27,600 bases of DNA from Promethearchaeota archaeon (GTDB lineage: Archaea; Asgardarchaeota; Lokiarchaeia; Sigynarchaeales; SOKP01), in contig JAGXOB010000023.1 of assembly GCA_019894735.1 (NCBI GenBank), positions 1-27,600 of the forward strand. Direction: 5' to 3'. The notes under the pieces were generated by a model that had not been told where the DNA came from, did no database searches, and was given only the letters and a program-made list of their open reading frames with translations. Position 1 is the stretch's first letter, and each line of letters opens with the position of its first letter. The position numbers were made by a program, and so were the translations under genes. Shown one piece after another: positions 8,132-14,756 of this stretch.

Positions 8132-9655
8132 TTAAGAATAATCAAAAACTGATTTTCCAACAACGCTGTAGTGGGGCTTTTCTCCAATCAGATTTAGAAG
8201 TGTTGGTACCATATCAGTAGTTTTACAATATAAGAGGTCCAGTTTCGGGATGTTTGAGGAACCACCAATTATAAATGGCACCGTCATAGACTTCTTTAGC
8301 CCAATATCATGAGAATACGGAGAAGATGCCTTAGTTTCCCCGTGCTCGTATCCAAATCCATATTCACCAAGCGTAGATGTTACAATATCACAAGATCGAG
8401 GATTTTTTAAATAGCGTGGAACTTGGTCAACGATCATAGGAAAATCTATTTGATTAGTTACTTTGAGCCACTCATCAATGGTATGACCCTTGTTATCTAA
8501 AAGGCGAGCAGATTCCTCAAATTCGCTATATTTATAAAAATCTTTGGTATCGGGGATATATTTTGTCTTTTGTTTTATTCCATGTCCCTCATACTCGATC
8601 CTATCTTTAAATAGTTTCCCGGTCTTTTCGTCTCGATGCTCTAAATAAATGATACCCTTATCGGGCGTATTATCATCGTCTCGATAATACATTAATTTTA
8701 TCCCTGGAATTTTCCATAGAGTCTCAAATAAGTTCAATTTCTTACTAGCTGGGCCACTGGAAACAAATTCTTTTAATTCACTATGCTTTGGATGATGAAA
8801 CCAATCTTTGCCACGGAAATTAAAAAATCCTACGCCACCCATATATGCGTCAAAATCTCCCGTTCCTTTTCTCGGGAGATATTGTGTTAATCCTTTCTCT
8901 TTAAAAAAAGGTTCAATATCGTACATTTTTTCTGCTTTATAATTTCCATGGTCAGAAATTATTCCAATCGCGGTAGAATCGAAATATCCCGTATTTTTTA
9001 GAGTTTTAATAAGAGTCCCAATATATTTATCGCATTTAACTAACTCGGTAATATATTCTGGATGATCAAATCCTTTATGATGCATTAAATCGTCAGTTTT
9101 AGGAATGTATGCAACAGTTACTTTTGGAACATCATTATTTTCAAAAATACTATTAGGATCTTTGAAGACATTTTCAACCCCTTTTAGTATTGAAGCAGTT
9201 GTATATTCTTCTGGCGGTATAAGTATTGAACCCCGATTAATAAGATTCAATGAACTTAAAAAATTGCCTTCTCCCGCTTGTTCAAAAATAGTCTGACAAT
9301 TTACGCCTAAATCATTATTTAACTTTAAGAGATGACTACCTTTTCCGGCATTCCGGATAAATGGAAACTTTTTACCTTCTACTGGAGGATCTGATCTTCC
9401 AACCCAATGATACATAGGAAGCCCACTACCCTCTTTTGGGAAGTATCCCGAATAAGAGCCAATAATTATGTTACTATAGCAAGGGAAAGTAATACTAGGG
9501 AATGAAGTGGTACAGTTCTTAGAAGAGATTCCATTTTCCGCAATTTGAGCTATATTAGGCAACCTTCCTTTATCTATTAGATCAAACAAATGAGATGATC
9601 TAACATCATCTATTAATATTAATATTACTTGATCTACTAAACTACTTCGGGTCAT
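8132..9655 (-). CDS. Type I phosphodiesterase / nucleotide pyrophosphatase (alkaline phosphatase superfamily)
   Basis: A 507-aa hydrolase of the alkaline-phosphatase superfamily. It keeps the two-metal site: Asp16/Asp17 in ILIDD, Thr56 in SFPSITFPCYSN as probable nucleophile, the DDLMHHKG segment with Asp and His ligands, ISDHGNYK in mid-protein, and HGETKASSP near the C-terminus carrying the last His. The closing segment (PFIIGG, then DMVPTLLNLIG) is also typical of the superfamily. There is no obvious signal peptide, so it seems intracellular. Family members cleave nucleotide or lipid phosphodiesters, and the pattern does not separate phosphodiesterase, phosphoglycerate mutase-like or sulfatase-like activity with certainty, though the Thr nucleophile disfavours sulfatase. 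It is convergent with the mannosidase across a 48-base T-rich gap, with its own promoter upstream. Confidence 0.8.
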   Translation of the reverse strand: MTRSSLVDQVILILIDDVRSSHLFDLIDKGRLPNIAQIAENGISSKNCTTSFPSITFPCYSNIIIGSYSGYFPKEGSGLPMYHWVGRSDPPVEGKKFPFIRNAGKGSHLLKLNNDLGVNCQTIFEQAGEGNFLSSLNLINRGSILIPPEEYTTASILKGVENVFKDPNSIFENNDVPKVTVAYIPKTDDLMHHKGFDHPEYITELVKCDKYIGTLIKTLKNTGYFDSTAIGIISDHGNYKAEKMYDIEPFFKEKGLTQYLPRKGTGDFDAYMGGVGFFNFRGKDWFHHPKHSELKEFVSSGPASKKLNLFETLWKIPGIKLMYYRDDDNTPDKGIIYLEHRDEKTGKLFKDRIEYEGHGIKQKTKYIPDTKDFYKYSEFEESARLLDNKGHTIDEWLKVTNQIDFPMIVDQVPRYLKNPRSCDIVTSTLGEYGFGYEHGETKASSPYSHDIGLKKSMTVPFIIGGSSNIPKLDLLYCKTTDMVPTLLNLIGEKPHYSVVGKSVFDYS

Positions 9656-9766
9656 AATGAATACATAAATATTTTTTTAGTATGTAAATTCTTTTTGAAA
9701 TAAGAACTTTGTTTCGCACGTTTATAATCCTTATTTTCACGCAGAATTAAGAAAAATTTTTGTTGA

Positions 9767-10888
9767 ATGCTATATTTACTTAGACAAATGAGTGAAGTAG
9801 TAGAGAAAAATTTTGTAGTGGGAATTTTAGGGGATAACTTCGATATAAACAATTTAATAGGACAATCCCTAGGTTCTCCCGGAACTAAATCAGATATTCT
9901 CTTTTATAATAGGTTGGATCTTAGCTTAAATCAGGTTTTTTGCTGCCTAACTCCTCTTGATTACCCCGAAAAAATAAAACCACTTTTACAGACATTAGTT
10001 ATTTCTAATATTCACATTCTTGTTATAGACCTGAATACGGGATTGAACGCTTCAATTGGCGAAATTTTAGTTGCTATGGATTTATTTTACCAACTTTATA
10101 AAACTAAAACGCTAATAGTAATAGCAGATATCAATTCCAAAACAGAGTGGAAATTGAATGATACGAGAAAGAAAATTGAAGCAATTTTAGGAAGTACCAG
10201 TTTAAAAAATACTGCAATTTTCGAACTCAGAACTAAAGAAGATTACGATATTTTAAAAAAAGAAATAATACAATTGGGTGTTAAACTCTTAGAAGAGGGG
10301 TCTCGTGATGAAACTGTTACTAAGATCCTCATCGACCATGTTTTTCCCGTGAAAGGTATAGGGACCGTAATACTAGGTATTGTAAAACAAGGAAAAGTTG
10401 AGAGTGGCCAATTACTAGAACTTACGGGTTACGAATCCGGAGTAAAAAAGGTTATAATTAGAAGCATCCAAAAACACGATAGGAACTTCAAAGTTGCATA
10501 CGAGGGTGATAGAGTCGGTCTTGCGCTAAAAGGGAACATTTCCCCTCAAGATGTTAGTCGGGACAATATTTTAGTAAGTCCCGGTGTTTTTAAGCAAGTG
10601 AATGAAATAAAAGCCGAAGTTTATATCAATCAATATTTTGCTCCCAAAGGAGGTATCATTAAACCAGGTGATGGCACACAATATTATGGTTTAGTAGGAT
10701 TAAAAATTTCTCCACTCAAATTTATAGATGGTCAAGACTTACTTCCTGGTAAGAGTGGAAGTGTAAGGATACATTTTGATAAGTTTGTCGTATATGATAG
10801 GACGGAACTCAAAGGTATCATAACTGAACAAAATCGCTTTACTAACAAACTACGCATAGTTGGATATTTTTCGCAAATAAAGGACTAA
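9767..10888 (+). CDS. Archaeal SelB-like elongation-factor homologue (aSelBL) with degenerate GTPase domain
   Basis: A 373-aa protein with the EF-Tu/SelB three-domain plan. Domain 2 is clear: IDHVFPVKGIGTVILG with the following VKQGKVESGQLLEL (about 189-222), the translation-factor beta barrel; domain 3 fills the C-terminus (about 276-373). The first domain (1-180) is folded like a GTPase but has lost its signatures. The P-loop GxxxxGK(S/T) is replaced by GILGDNFDINN. The DxxGH site reads TPLDYPEK, though the following helix and ILVID strand still align with EF-Tu. NKxD reads ADINSK. The SelB C-terminal mRNA-binding extension is absent. This matches the described archaeal aSelBL group, whose role is unknown. 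Another ATG at 9788 gives a seven-residue shorter product and is equally possible; neither start has a Shine-Dalgarno. Confidence 0.78.
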   Translation: MLYLLRQMSEVVEKNFVVGILGDNFDINNLIGQSLGSPGTKSDILFYNRLDLSLNQVFCCLTPLDYPEKIKPLLQTLVISNIHILVIDLNTGLNASIGEILVAMDLFYQLYKTKTLIVIADINSKTEWKLNDTRKKIEAILGSTSLKNTAIFELRTKEDYDILKKEIIQLGVKLLEEGSRDETVTKILIDHVFPVKGIGTVILGIVKQGKVESGQLLELTGYESGVKKVIIRSIQKHDRNFKVAYEGDRVGLALKGNISPQDVSRDNILVSPGVFKQVNEIKAEVYINQYFAPKGGIIKPGDGTQYYGLVGLKISPLKFIDGQDLLPGKSGSVRIHFDKFVVYDRTELKGIITEQNRFTNKLRIVGYFSQIKD

Positions 10889-10956
10889 AAATTTATATAA
10901 GTTCTAAGAGCTAATTATAAACAATCATTGTAAATTGATTAGTAATTATTTTAATT

Positions 10957-12018
10957 ATGGAAACTGTCCACCAAATATTTTTCAAGAATTCTTCGCGAAT
11001 GAATGAAGTCGAATCAAATTCAATTGATTTAATTGTAACTTCACCACCTTACCCTATGATAGAAATGTGGGATTCATTATTTTCAAGATTAAACGAGAAA
11101 ATTCAAGTAGCACTTCAAGAAGGAGCAGGATTTAAAGCGTTTAACCTTATGCATGCAGAGTTGGAAAATGTGTGGCGTGAAGTCGTAAGAATCGTAAAAC
11201 CCGGTGGAATTGTATGTATCAACCTCGGAGATGCTACAAGAAATATTAGAAATAACTTTCAATTGTTTCCTAACCATGTTAAAACAACAACATTTTTTCA
11301 AGACAATGGATTTGTTGCTTTACCTAGCATATTGTGGAGAAAACCAACAAATAGTCCCAACAAGTTCTTAGGATCAGGTATGCTTCCAACTAATGCATAT
11401 GTTAGTCTTGAACACGAGTACATATTAATTTTTAGAAAAGGCGACGAAAAAAGGAAACTCCCCCCTGCTTTAGAGAATAGGTATCATAGCGCTTATTTTT
11501 GGGAGGAAAGGAATAAATGGTTTTCAGATATTTGGCTAGATCTTAAAGGGGTTTCCCAAAAAATGAAAGATCAAATTGGAAACAAAGGAAAAATAAGAGA
11601 AAGGTCCGCAGCATTTCCATTAAAGCTGCCCTACAGGCTAATTAATATGTTTTCTATTTATGGGGATACTATTTTAGACCCGTTTTGGGGGACCGGTACC
11701 ACTACAATCGCCGCGATGATTTCCGGGAGAAATTCTGTAGGTTATGAGATTAATTCTGAGTTCTTGGATCATTTTAATCTTGATCTCAAAGAAATAAAAA
11801 CATTAGCTCAAACTACTAATACTAAACGAATAAACAACCATATCAAATTCATAAAATCTTATAAGAAGAAAGGAAAAGATCCTAAGTACAAAGCTAGGAA
11901 TTATGAGTTTTCAGTTATTACAAAGCAAGAAATTGAATTAATGTTATATTCAGTTAATAAATATAGAGAAAATAACAATAAATTTACTATTCTTTATGAT
12001 AAATTTGAATTGGAGTAA
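10957..12018 (+). CDS. DNA methyltransferase, SPPY type (N4-cytosine or N6-adenine, beta-class order)
   Basis: A 353-aa SAM-dependent DNA methyltransferase. The catalytic motif TSPPYP is at residues 28-33, and the SAM-binding motif comes much later as LDPFWGTGTTTIAA (about 241-254) followed by GRNSVGYEI. This order is that of the beta class, and the SPPY form favours N4-cytosine methylation. The middle part holds IVKPGGIVCINLGD and a WRKPTN segment seen in such enzymes (PSILWRKPTN). The C-terminal tail after residue 290 is Lys-rich and probably not catalytic. A TATA-like TTATATAAG lies about 57 bases upstream. No restriction endonuclease flanks it, so it is either a solitary methylase or part of a distributed modification system with the methylase at 14757-16682. 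A hairpin terminator follows. Confidence 0.85.
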   Translation: METVHQIFFKNSSRMNEVESNSIDLIVTSPPYPMIEMWDSLFSRLNEKIQVALQEGAGFKAFNLMHAELENVWREVVRIVKPGGIVCINLGDATRNIRNNFQLFPNHVKTTTFFQDNGFVALPSILWRKPTNSPNKFLGSGMLPTNAYVSLEHEYILIFRKGDEKRKLPPALENRYHSAYFWEERNKWFSDIWLDLKGVSQKMKDQIGNKGKIRERSAAFPLKLPYRLINMFSIYGDTILDPFWGTGTTTIAAMISGRNSVGYEINSEFLDHFNLDLKEIKTLAQTTNTKRINNHIKFIKSYKKKGKDPKYKARNYEFSVITKQEIELMLYSVNKYRENNNKFTILYDKFELE

Positions 12019-12021
12019 TTT

Positions 12022-12042
12022 ATTAGTTTCTACTAATCTTTT
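12022..12042 (+). terminator. Hairpin plus T-rich run after the SPPY methyltransferase
   Basis: ATTAGT (12022-12027) pairs perfectly with ACTAAT (12032-12037) around a TTCT loop, four bases after the methyltransferase stop, and is followed by CTTTTAATT. The stem is short, and in archaea the T-run alone may be what stops transcription. Confidence 0.4.
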
Positions 12043-12134
12043 AATTGTATATTTTTATTAAATCCTAACTCTCGCAGAGTTTTCATCAAATAACTTTCCT
12101 GCATGGGTTTTTTATTTGAATCATTAATCGGGAT

Positions 12135-13001
12135 TTAATCGTGACAATCAACTGATTTTTGGAGATTTAATTTCAAGAAAGCCTCCTCTTGTTTATTCCT
12201 TTGCTCTGACTTAACAGATCTATTGACTTGAGACAAAAATTTAATCGCATTATTTTTACCTTCTTTAATGTTTTCAATTAATTCTTCCTTGCTTAAAGCT
12301 CCAGATATAGTTAACGCAGTTTGAAACGATTGATCGGGTTCTAACGTTTTAAACTCAATTTGTAAAGCAGATAGAATTTCTCCAGCCTTATCGTGTATTG
12401 TATTTGAAAGATTTAAGTTATCAAGATCAATGTTAAAATCTTTTGTTAAACACGTTTCATAATATGTTGATCTAGATAATGGTGAAAATCCAGCGTGTAA
12501 ACTTGTATGATCGTATTGATAGATTATATCGTTATCATGATCGTATCCAGATAAATCGTTATCAAACCCTTCTAATCCGTTGATATCAAAGTCAAAAACA
12601 AAAAACATTGAAAAATCGTTTAAATCGTAGTTAGAAATGTTTTTAACTGTGAAATAAGTATTGATGTAAGGAACTTTTGGACGATTAAAAACGTCAATAT
12701 ATAGTCGAATCAGGGAATTCTTATTGTTTAAATCAATTGGTCGCAGTTTTTTATCTTCTATTAGAATTTTTAGGTATTCGTTTATGTCAAAATCAAGAGT
12801 AATTCGATTAATTGTCGTTCCTGTTCTACTGTTTACCATTTTGTATATTGGAGTTGGTTCGATATTCTTTAGTAATACTGGAACGATGCCCAAATTCTTA
12901 CTTTTAAGTTTAAAACTGAACCAAGGTCCAGAGAACTCTTGTTCTGTGAGAAATAACAGATATTTGCCTTTGTACGTCACTTCTTTTATTGAAAAGCCCA
13001 T
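12135..13001 (-). CDS. Unrecognised 288-aa protein, beta-rich with an Asp-rich segment
   Basis: No family is recognised with confidence. The first 240 residues alternate short hydrophobic and polar stretches (YLLFLTEQEF, TINRITLDFDI, YINTYFTVKNIS, FSMFFVFDFDI), as expected for a beta-sandwich. Residues 136-165 are crowded with acidic residues (FDFDINGLEGFDNDL then GYDHDNDIIYQYD), which could bind calcium or a sugar. The last 50 residues are helical and charged, rich in Lys/Gln/Glu. There are no membrane segments or signal peptide, so it is likely cytosolic. The ATG at 13001 overlaps the stop of a possible 11-codon leader ORF (13036-13001). It sits between the aSelBL/methylase pair and the roadblock-GTPase gene, on the same strand as the latter. 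Confidence 0.75.
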   Translation of the reverse strand: MGFSIKEVTYKGKYLLFLTEQEFSGPWFSFKLKSKNLGIVPVLLKNIEPTPIYKMVNSRTGTTINRITLDFDINEYLKILIEDKKLRPIDLNNKNSLIRLYIDVFNRPKVPYINTYFTVKNISNYDLNDFSMFFVFDFDINGLEGFDNDLSGYDHDNDIIYQYDHTSLHAGFSPLSRSTYYETCLTKDFNIDLDNLNLSNTIHDKAGEILSALQIEFKTLEPDQSFQTALTISGALSKEELIENIKEGKNNAIKFLSQVNRSVKSEQRNKQEEAFLKLNLQKSVDCHD

Positions 13002-13036
13002 TAGATAGCCAGATTGATTTCAGGTCGCCAAAACAT
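13001..13036 (-). CDS. Possible 11-residue leader peptide overlapping the next start (TAATG)
   Basis: ATG at 13036 opens MFWRPEINLAI and its TAA stop overlaps the ATG of the 288-aa gene by one base, a layout that would allow translational coupling. An AAAGGT lies about 11 bases upstream and a stronger AAAGGAGGT about 35 bases upstream. At this length the ORF could arise by chance, so it is offered only as a candidate. Confidence 0.2.
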   Translation of the reverse strand: MFWRPEINLAI

Positions 13037-13070
13037 CGTTGAATAATACCTTTAATACTATTTTATAATA

Positions 13071-13080
13071 ACCTCCTTTG
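13071..13080 (-). promoter_or_regulatory. Orphan Shine-Dalgarno-like AAAGGAGGT in the leader of the 288-aa gene
   Basis: CAAAGGAGGT on the minus strand is a near-perfect anti-16S match but has no ATG, GTG or TTG within 15 bases downstream; the gene's ATG is 70 bases away. It lies about 28 bases after a TATA-like ATATTTGA/TCAAATATAGAC element, that is, at the expected transcript 5' end. The mannosidase promoter has the same geometry. Confidence 0.4.
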
Positions 13081-13172
13081 ATTTTTTTTAAAAAATTTTA
13101 TCGTCTATATTTGATTTTAATTTTACAATGTAAAGAATAAATAAGGGATTTAAAAAGTTATCATTAATTGCA

Positions 13173-14159
13173 TTACGCTTTTTCTATGAATCTATATGCA
13201 ATGTAAAGGAAAGCCTCGTTGACATTTTCTCCCGTTAGAGCTGAGGTTAAAATGTAATGAAAACCTAGTTCTTTAGCAACAATTTTTATTTCTTCTTCGC
13301 TAATCACTACTTCTTCTTGTAAATCCGATTTATTGCCAACAATTACAACCGGTATATTGCGAGGTACGGATTCTTTTATGTCCTTATACCATGTTTTAAC
13401 ACTTTCTAGATTTTTTGGGCGAGTTCTATCTATTACAATAAAAGCAGCACTTGCACCTTCATAAAATCTGTGCCTATACGGTGCCATGGAGCTGATTTGT
13501 CCGCCTATGTCCCACAATATAAAATTAACTTCTGTGTCTTCGTCCATTACTACATTTTTCTTAGAAATTTCTACTCCAATTGTTGAGATATAACTCTCTG
13601 AAAACAAATTTTCAATAAATCTTTTAATAAGAGAGGTTTTACCGACTTTGAAATCCCCTGTTAAAATTAATTTCGAAGTGAAACGCCCCTTGGGTAGCTT
13701 ACCTTCTCTTCTTTTTGATAACACACGAATAATCTCTGGTATTTCTGTTGAAACTTTATCGTAGCCCTCTAAGACAAGCTCAATCTTTCCGGCAATATAC
13801 TCTGAATAAATTCTCAACTCTACATCTGGAGTAGCAGGATCAGCAATAGTAGTTAATATTGAACGAGGACCCATGGAACAATAAGCAAATTTTTTATCCT
13901 GCATCGATGTAATGTTAAAAAAATTACTTTGCGTCTGGAATTCGCTTTTTATTCGGTCAATATAGATATCTAGAAATGCTGAGATTGCTCCCATAACGGA
14001 ATCAGAATCAGTTCCTCCTTTTTCTTTGCTCTCTGATGCGATAATAAAACCATCTCTATCGCAAATTGCCACTGCTACCGCACCATCAATATCAAACATG
14101 TAATTTGTTAATAACGATTGAAGTAAATCAAGGTTAGGAAGATTTTCCATAGGAATCAA
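13173..14159 (-). CDS. Roadblock/LC7 domain fused to a Rab/Ras-like small GTPase
   Basis: A 328-aa fusion. Residues 1-135 form a roadblock/LC7-like domain (AVAVAICDRDGFIIASE strand pair, helix around 54-72, then KFAYCSMG and ILTTIA strands). Residues 160-328 form a complete Ras-superfamily GTPase: G1 GDFKVGKTSL (168-177), switch-I Thr193 in STIGVE, G3 WDIGGQ (216-221) with the catalytic Gln kept, G4 NKSD (276-279), G5 TSAL (305-308). The order and the KTWYKDIKESVP helix resemble Rab/Ran-type proteins. There is no C-terminal Cys box, so it is not prenylated; membrane attachment would need a partner. Roadblock proteins commonly bind or regulate small GTPases, so the fusion may be self-scaffolding. 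A TATA-like ATATATATAAG about 20 bases before the ATG suggests an almost leaderless mRNA. An alternative ATG is residue 4. Confidence 0.9.
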   Translation of the reverse strand: MIPMENLPNLDLLQSLLTNYMFDIDGAVAVAICDRDGFIIASESKEKGGTDSDSVMGAISAFLDIYIDRIKSEFQTQSNFFNITSMQDKKFAYCSMGPRSILTTIADPATPDVELRIYSEYIAGKIELVLEGYDKVSTEIPEIIRVLSKRREGKLPKGRFTSKLILTGDFKVGKTSLIKRFIENLFSESYISTIGVEISKKNVVMDEDTEVNFILWDIGGQISSMAPYRHRFYEGASAAFIVIDRTRPKNLESVKTWYKDIKESVPRNIPVVIVGNKSDLQEEVVISEEEIKIVAKELGFHYILTSALTGENVNEAFLYIAYRFIEKA

Positions 14160-14307
14160 TATTAATGCTTCTTATATATATTAAAAATATTATAGTTCAA
14201 GATAATTTAAATATAGCTATAAAATTGATACAACATACCTTTATTGCGCTCTGATTATCCTCATAACATAGACATATTTATTTCAGAACTCCCATAGTTT
14301 TTTTAGA

Positions 14308-14454
14308 ATGGAAGAACGCTTGATAAAACACGAGGAAAACATAGCTAAAATTCTAGGGCGGGTAATTTCTTTATGTAAACAAACAGACCTAACTGATCTA
14401 GCAAAAAAGGGTGAACAAGTTCTAAAAACATATGAAAACGCAAAAAAAATATGA
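14308..14454 (+). CDS. Miniprotein A (48 aa), paralogue of the next small gene
   Basis: A 48-residue, highly charged, helix-prone protein of unknown function, starting MEERLIKHEEN and ending LKTYENAKKI. Its core (IAKILGRVISLCKQTDLTDL, then AKKGEQVLKTY) aligns without gaps to the next small ORF 78 bases downstream (IEEILFRAVSLFKKTGLIEL, then AEKWDRILKTY). Shared positions are I, IL, R, SL, K, T, L, LA, K and LKTY. Such matching in frame and in order is strong evidence that both are translated. A TATA-like CATATTTATT (14273-14282) lies about 26 bases before the ATG, suggesting a leaderless transcript, and a hairpin terminator follows. No signal peptide or membrane helix is visible. It sits between the roadblock-GTPase and the adenine methylase genes. 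Confidence 0.65.
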   Translation: MEERLIKHEENIAKILGRVISLCKQTDLTDLAKKGEQVLKTYENAKKI

Positions 14455-14469
14455 TGATATTAGAATGAG

Positions 14470-14506
14470 AAGCGAATGCTAATATCACCATATTATTCGC
14501 TTTTTT
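14470..14506 (+). terminator. Hairpin terminator between the two miniprotein genes
   Basis: AAGCGAAT (14470-14477) pairs with ATTCGCTT (14495-14502), and inside it AATAT (14481-14485) pairs with ATATT (14490-14494) around a CACC loop. Together they make a 13-bp stem with a three-base bulge, directly followed by TTTT. It lies 15 bases after the stop of miniprotein A. A T-rich element here also lies near 25-30 bases before the ATG of miniprotein B, so terminator and promoter may abut. Confidence 0.55.
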
Positions 14507-14531
14507 ATTTACTATCTTTTTACTTTCATCT

Positions 14532-14696
14532 ATGATAGATAATACCCCTCTGAGAAAAGACTTAATCGGAGAAAAACAAATAGAAGAAATTTTATTCAGG
14601 GCTGTAAGCCTTTTCAAAAAAACGGGACTAATAGAATTGGCTGAAAAATGGGATAGAATTTTAAAAACTTATGTCGGAAAAAAAGAGTTGACGTAA
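14532..14696 (+). CDS. Miniprotein B (54 aa), paralogue of miniprotein A
   Basis: A 54-residue protein of unknown function in tandem with the 48-aa gene upstream. The N-terminal 14 residues differ (MIDNTPLRKDLIGE), while the remaining core IEEILFRAVSLFKKTG with LIELAEKWDRILKTY matches its neighbour at most structural positions. Two short amphipathic helices separated by a K-T-G/D-L turn are expected, and a shared LKTY ends the second helix. The separate terminator and likely separate promoter suggest that the copies are transcribed independently, which would allow different expression. The stop is 60 bases from the converging methylase gene. Confidence 0.65.
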   Translation: MIDNTPLRKDLIGEKQIEEILFRAVSLFKKTGLIELAEKWDRILKTYVGKKELT

Positions 14697-14756
14697 AATC
14701 TCTTTTTCTAATTAGTTTTTTCTTATACTTTTATAGCTTTTTTGATTAGAATTTTT

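Noticed and set aside
9767..10888. True selenocysteine factor SelB or ordinary EF1A
   Set aside because: All G-domain signatures are missing and there is no C-terminal SECIS-binding extension; domains 2 and 3 alone do not support either call.
14345..14617. 90-codon minus-strand open frame over the miniprotein region
   Set aside because: The plus-strand miniproteins resemble each other in sequence, whereas this frame crosses the hairpin terminator and shows no such support.
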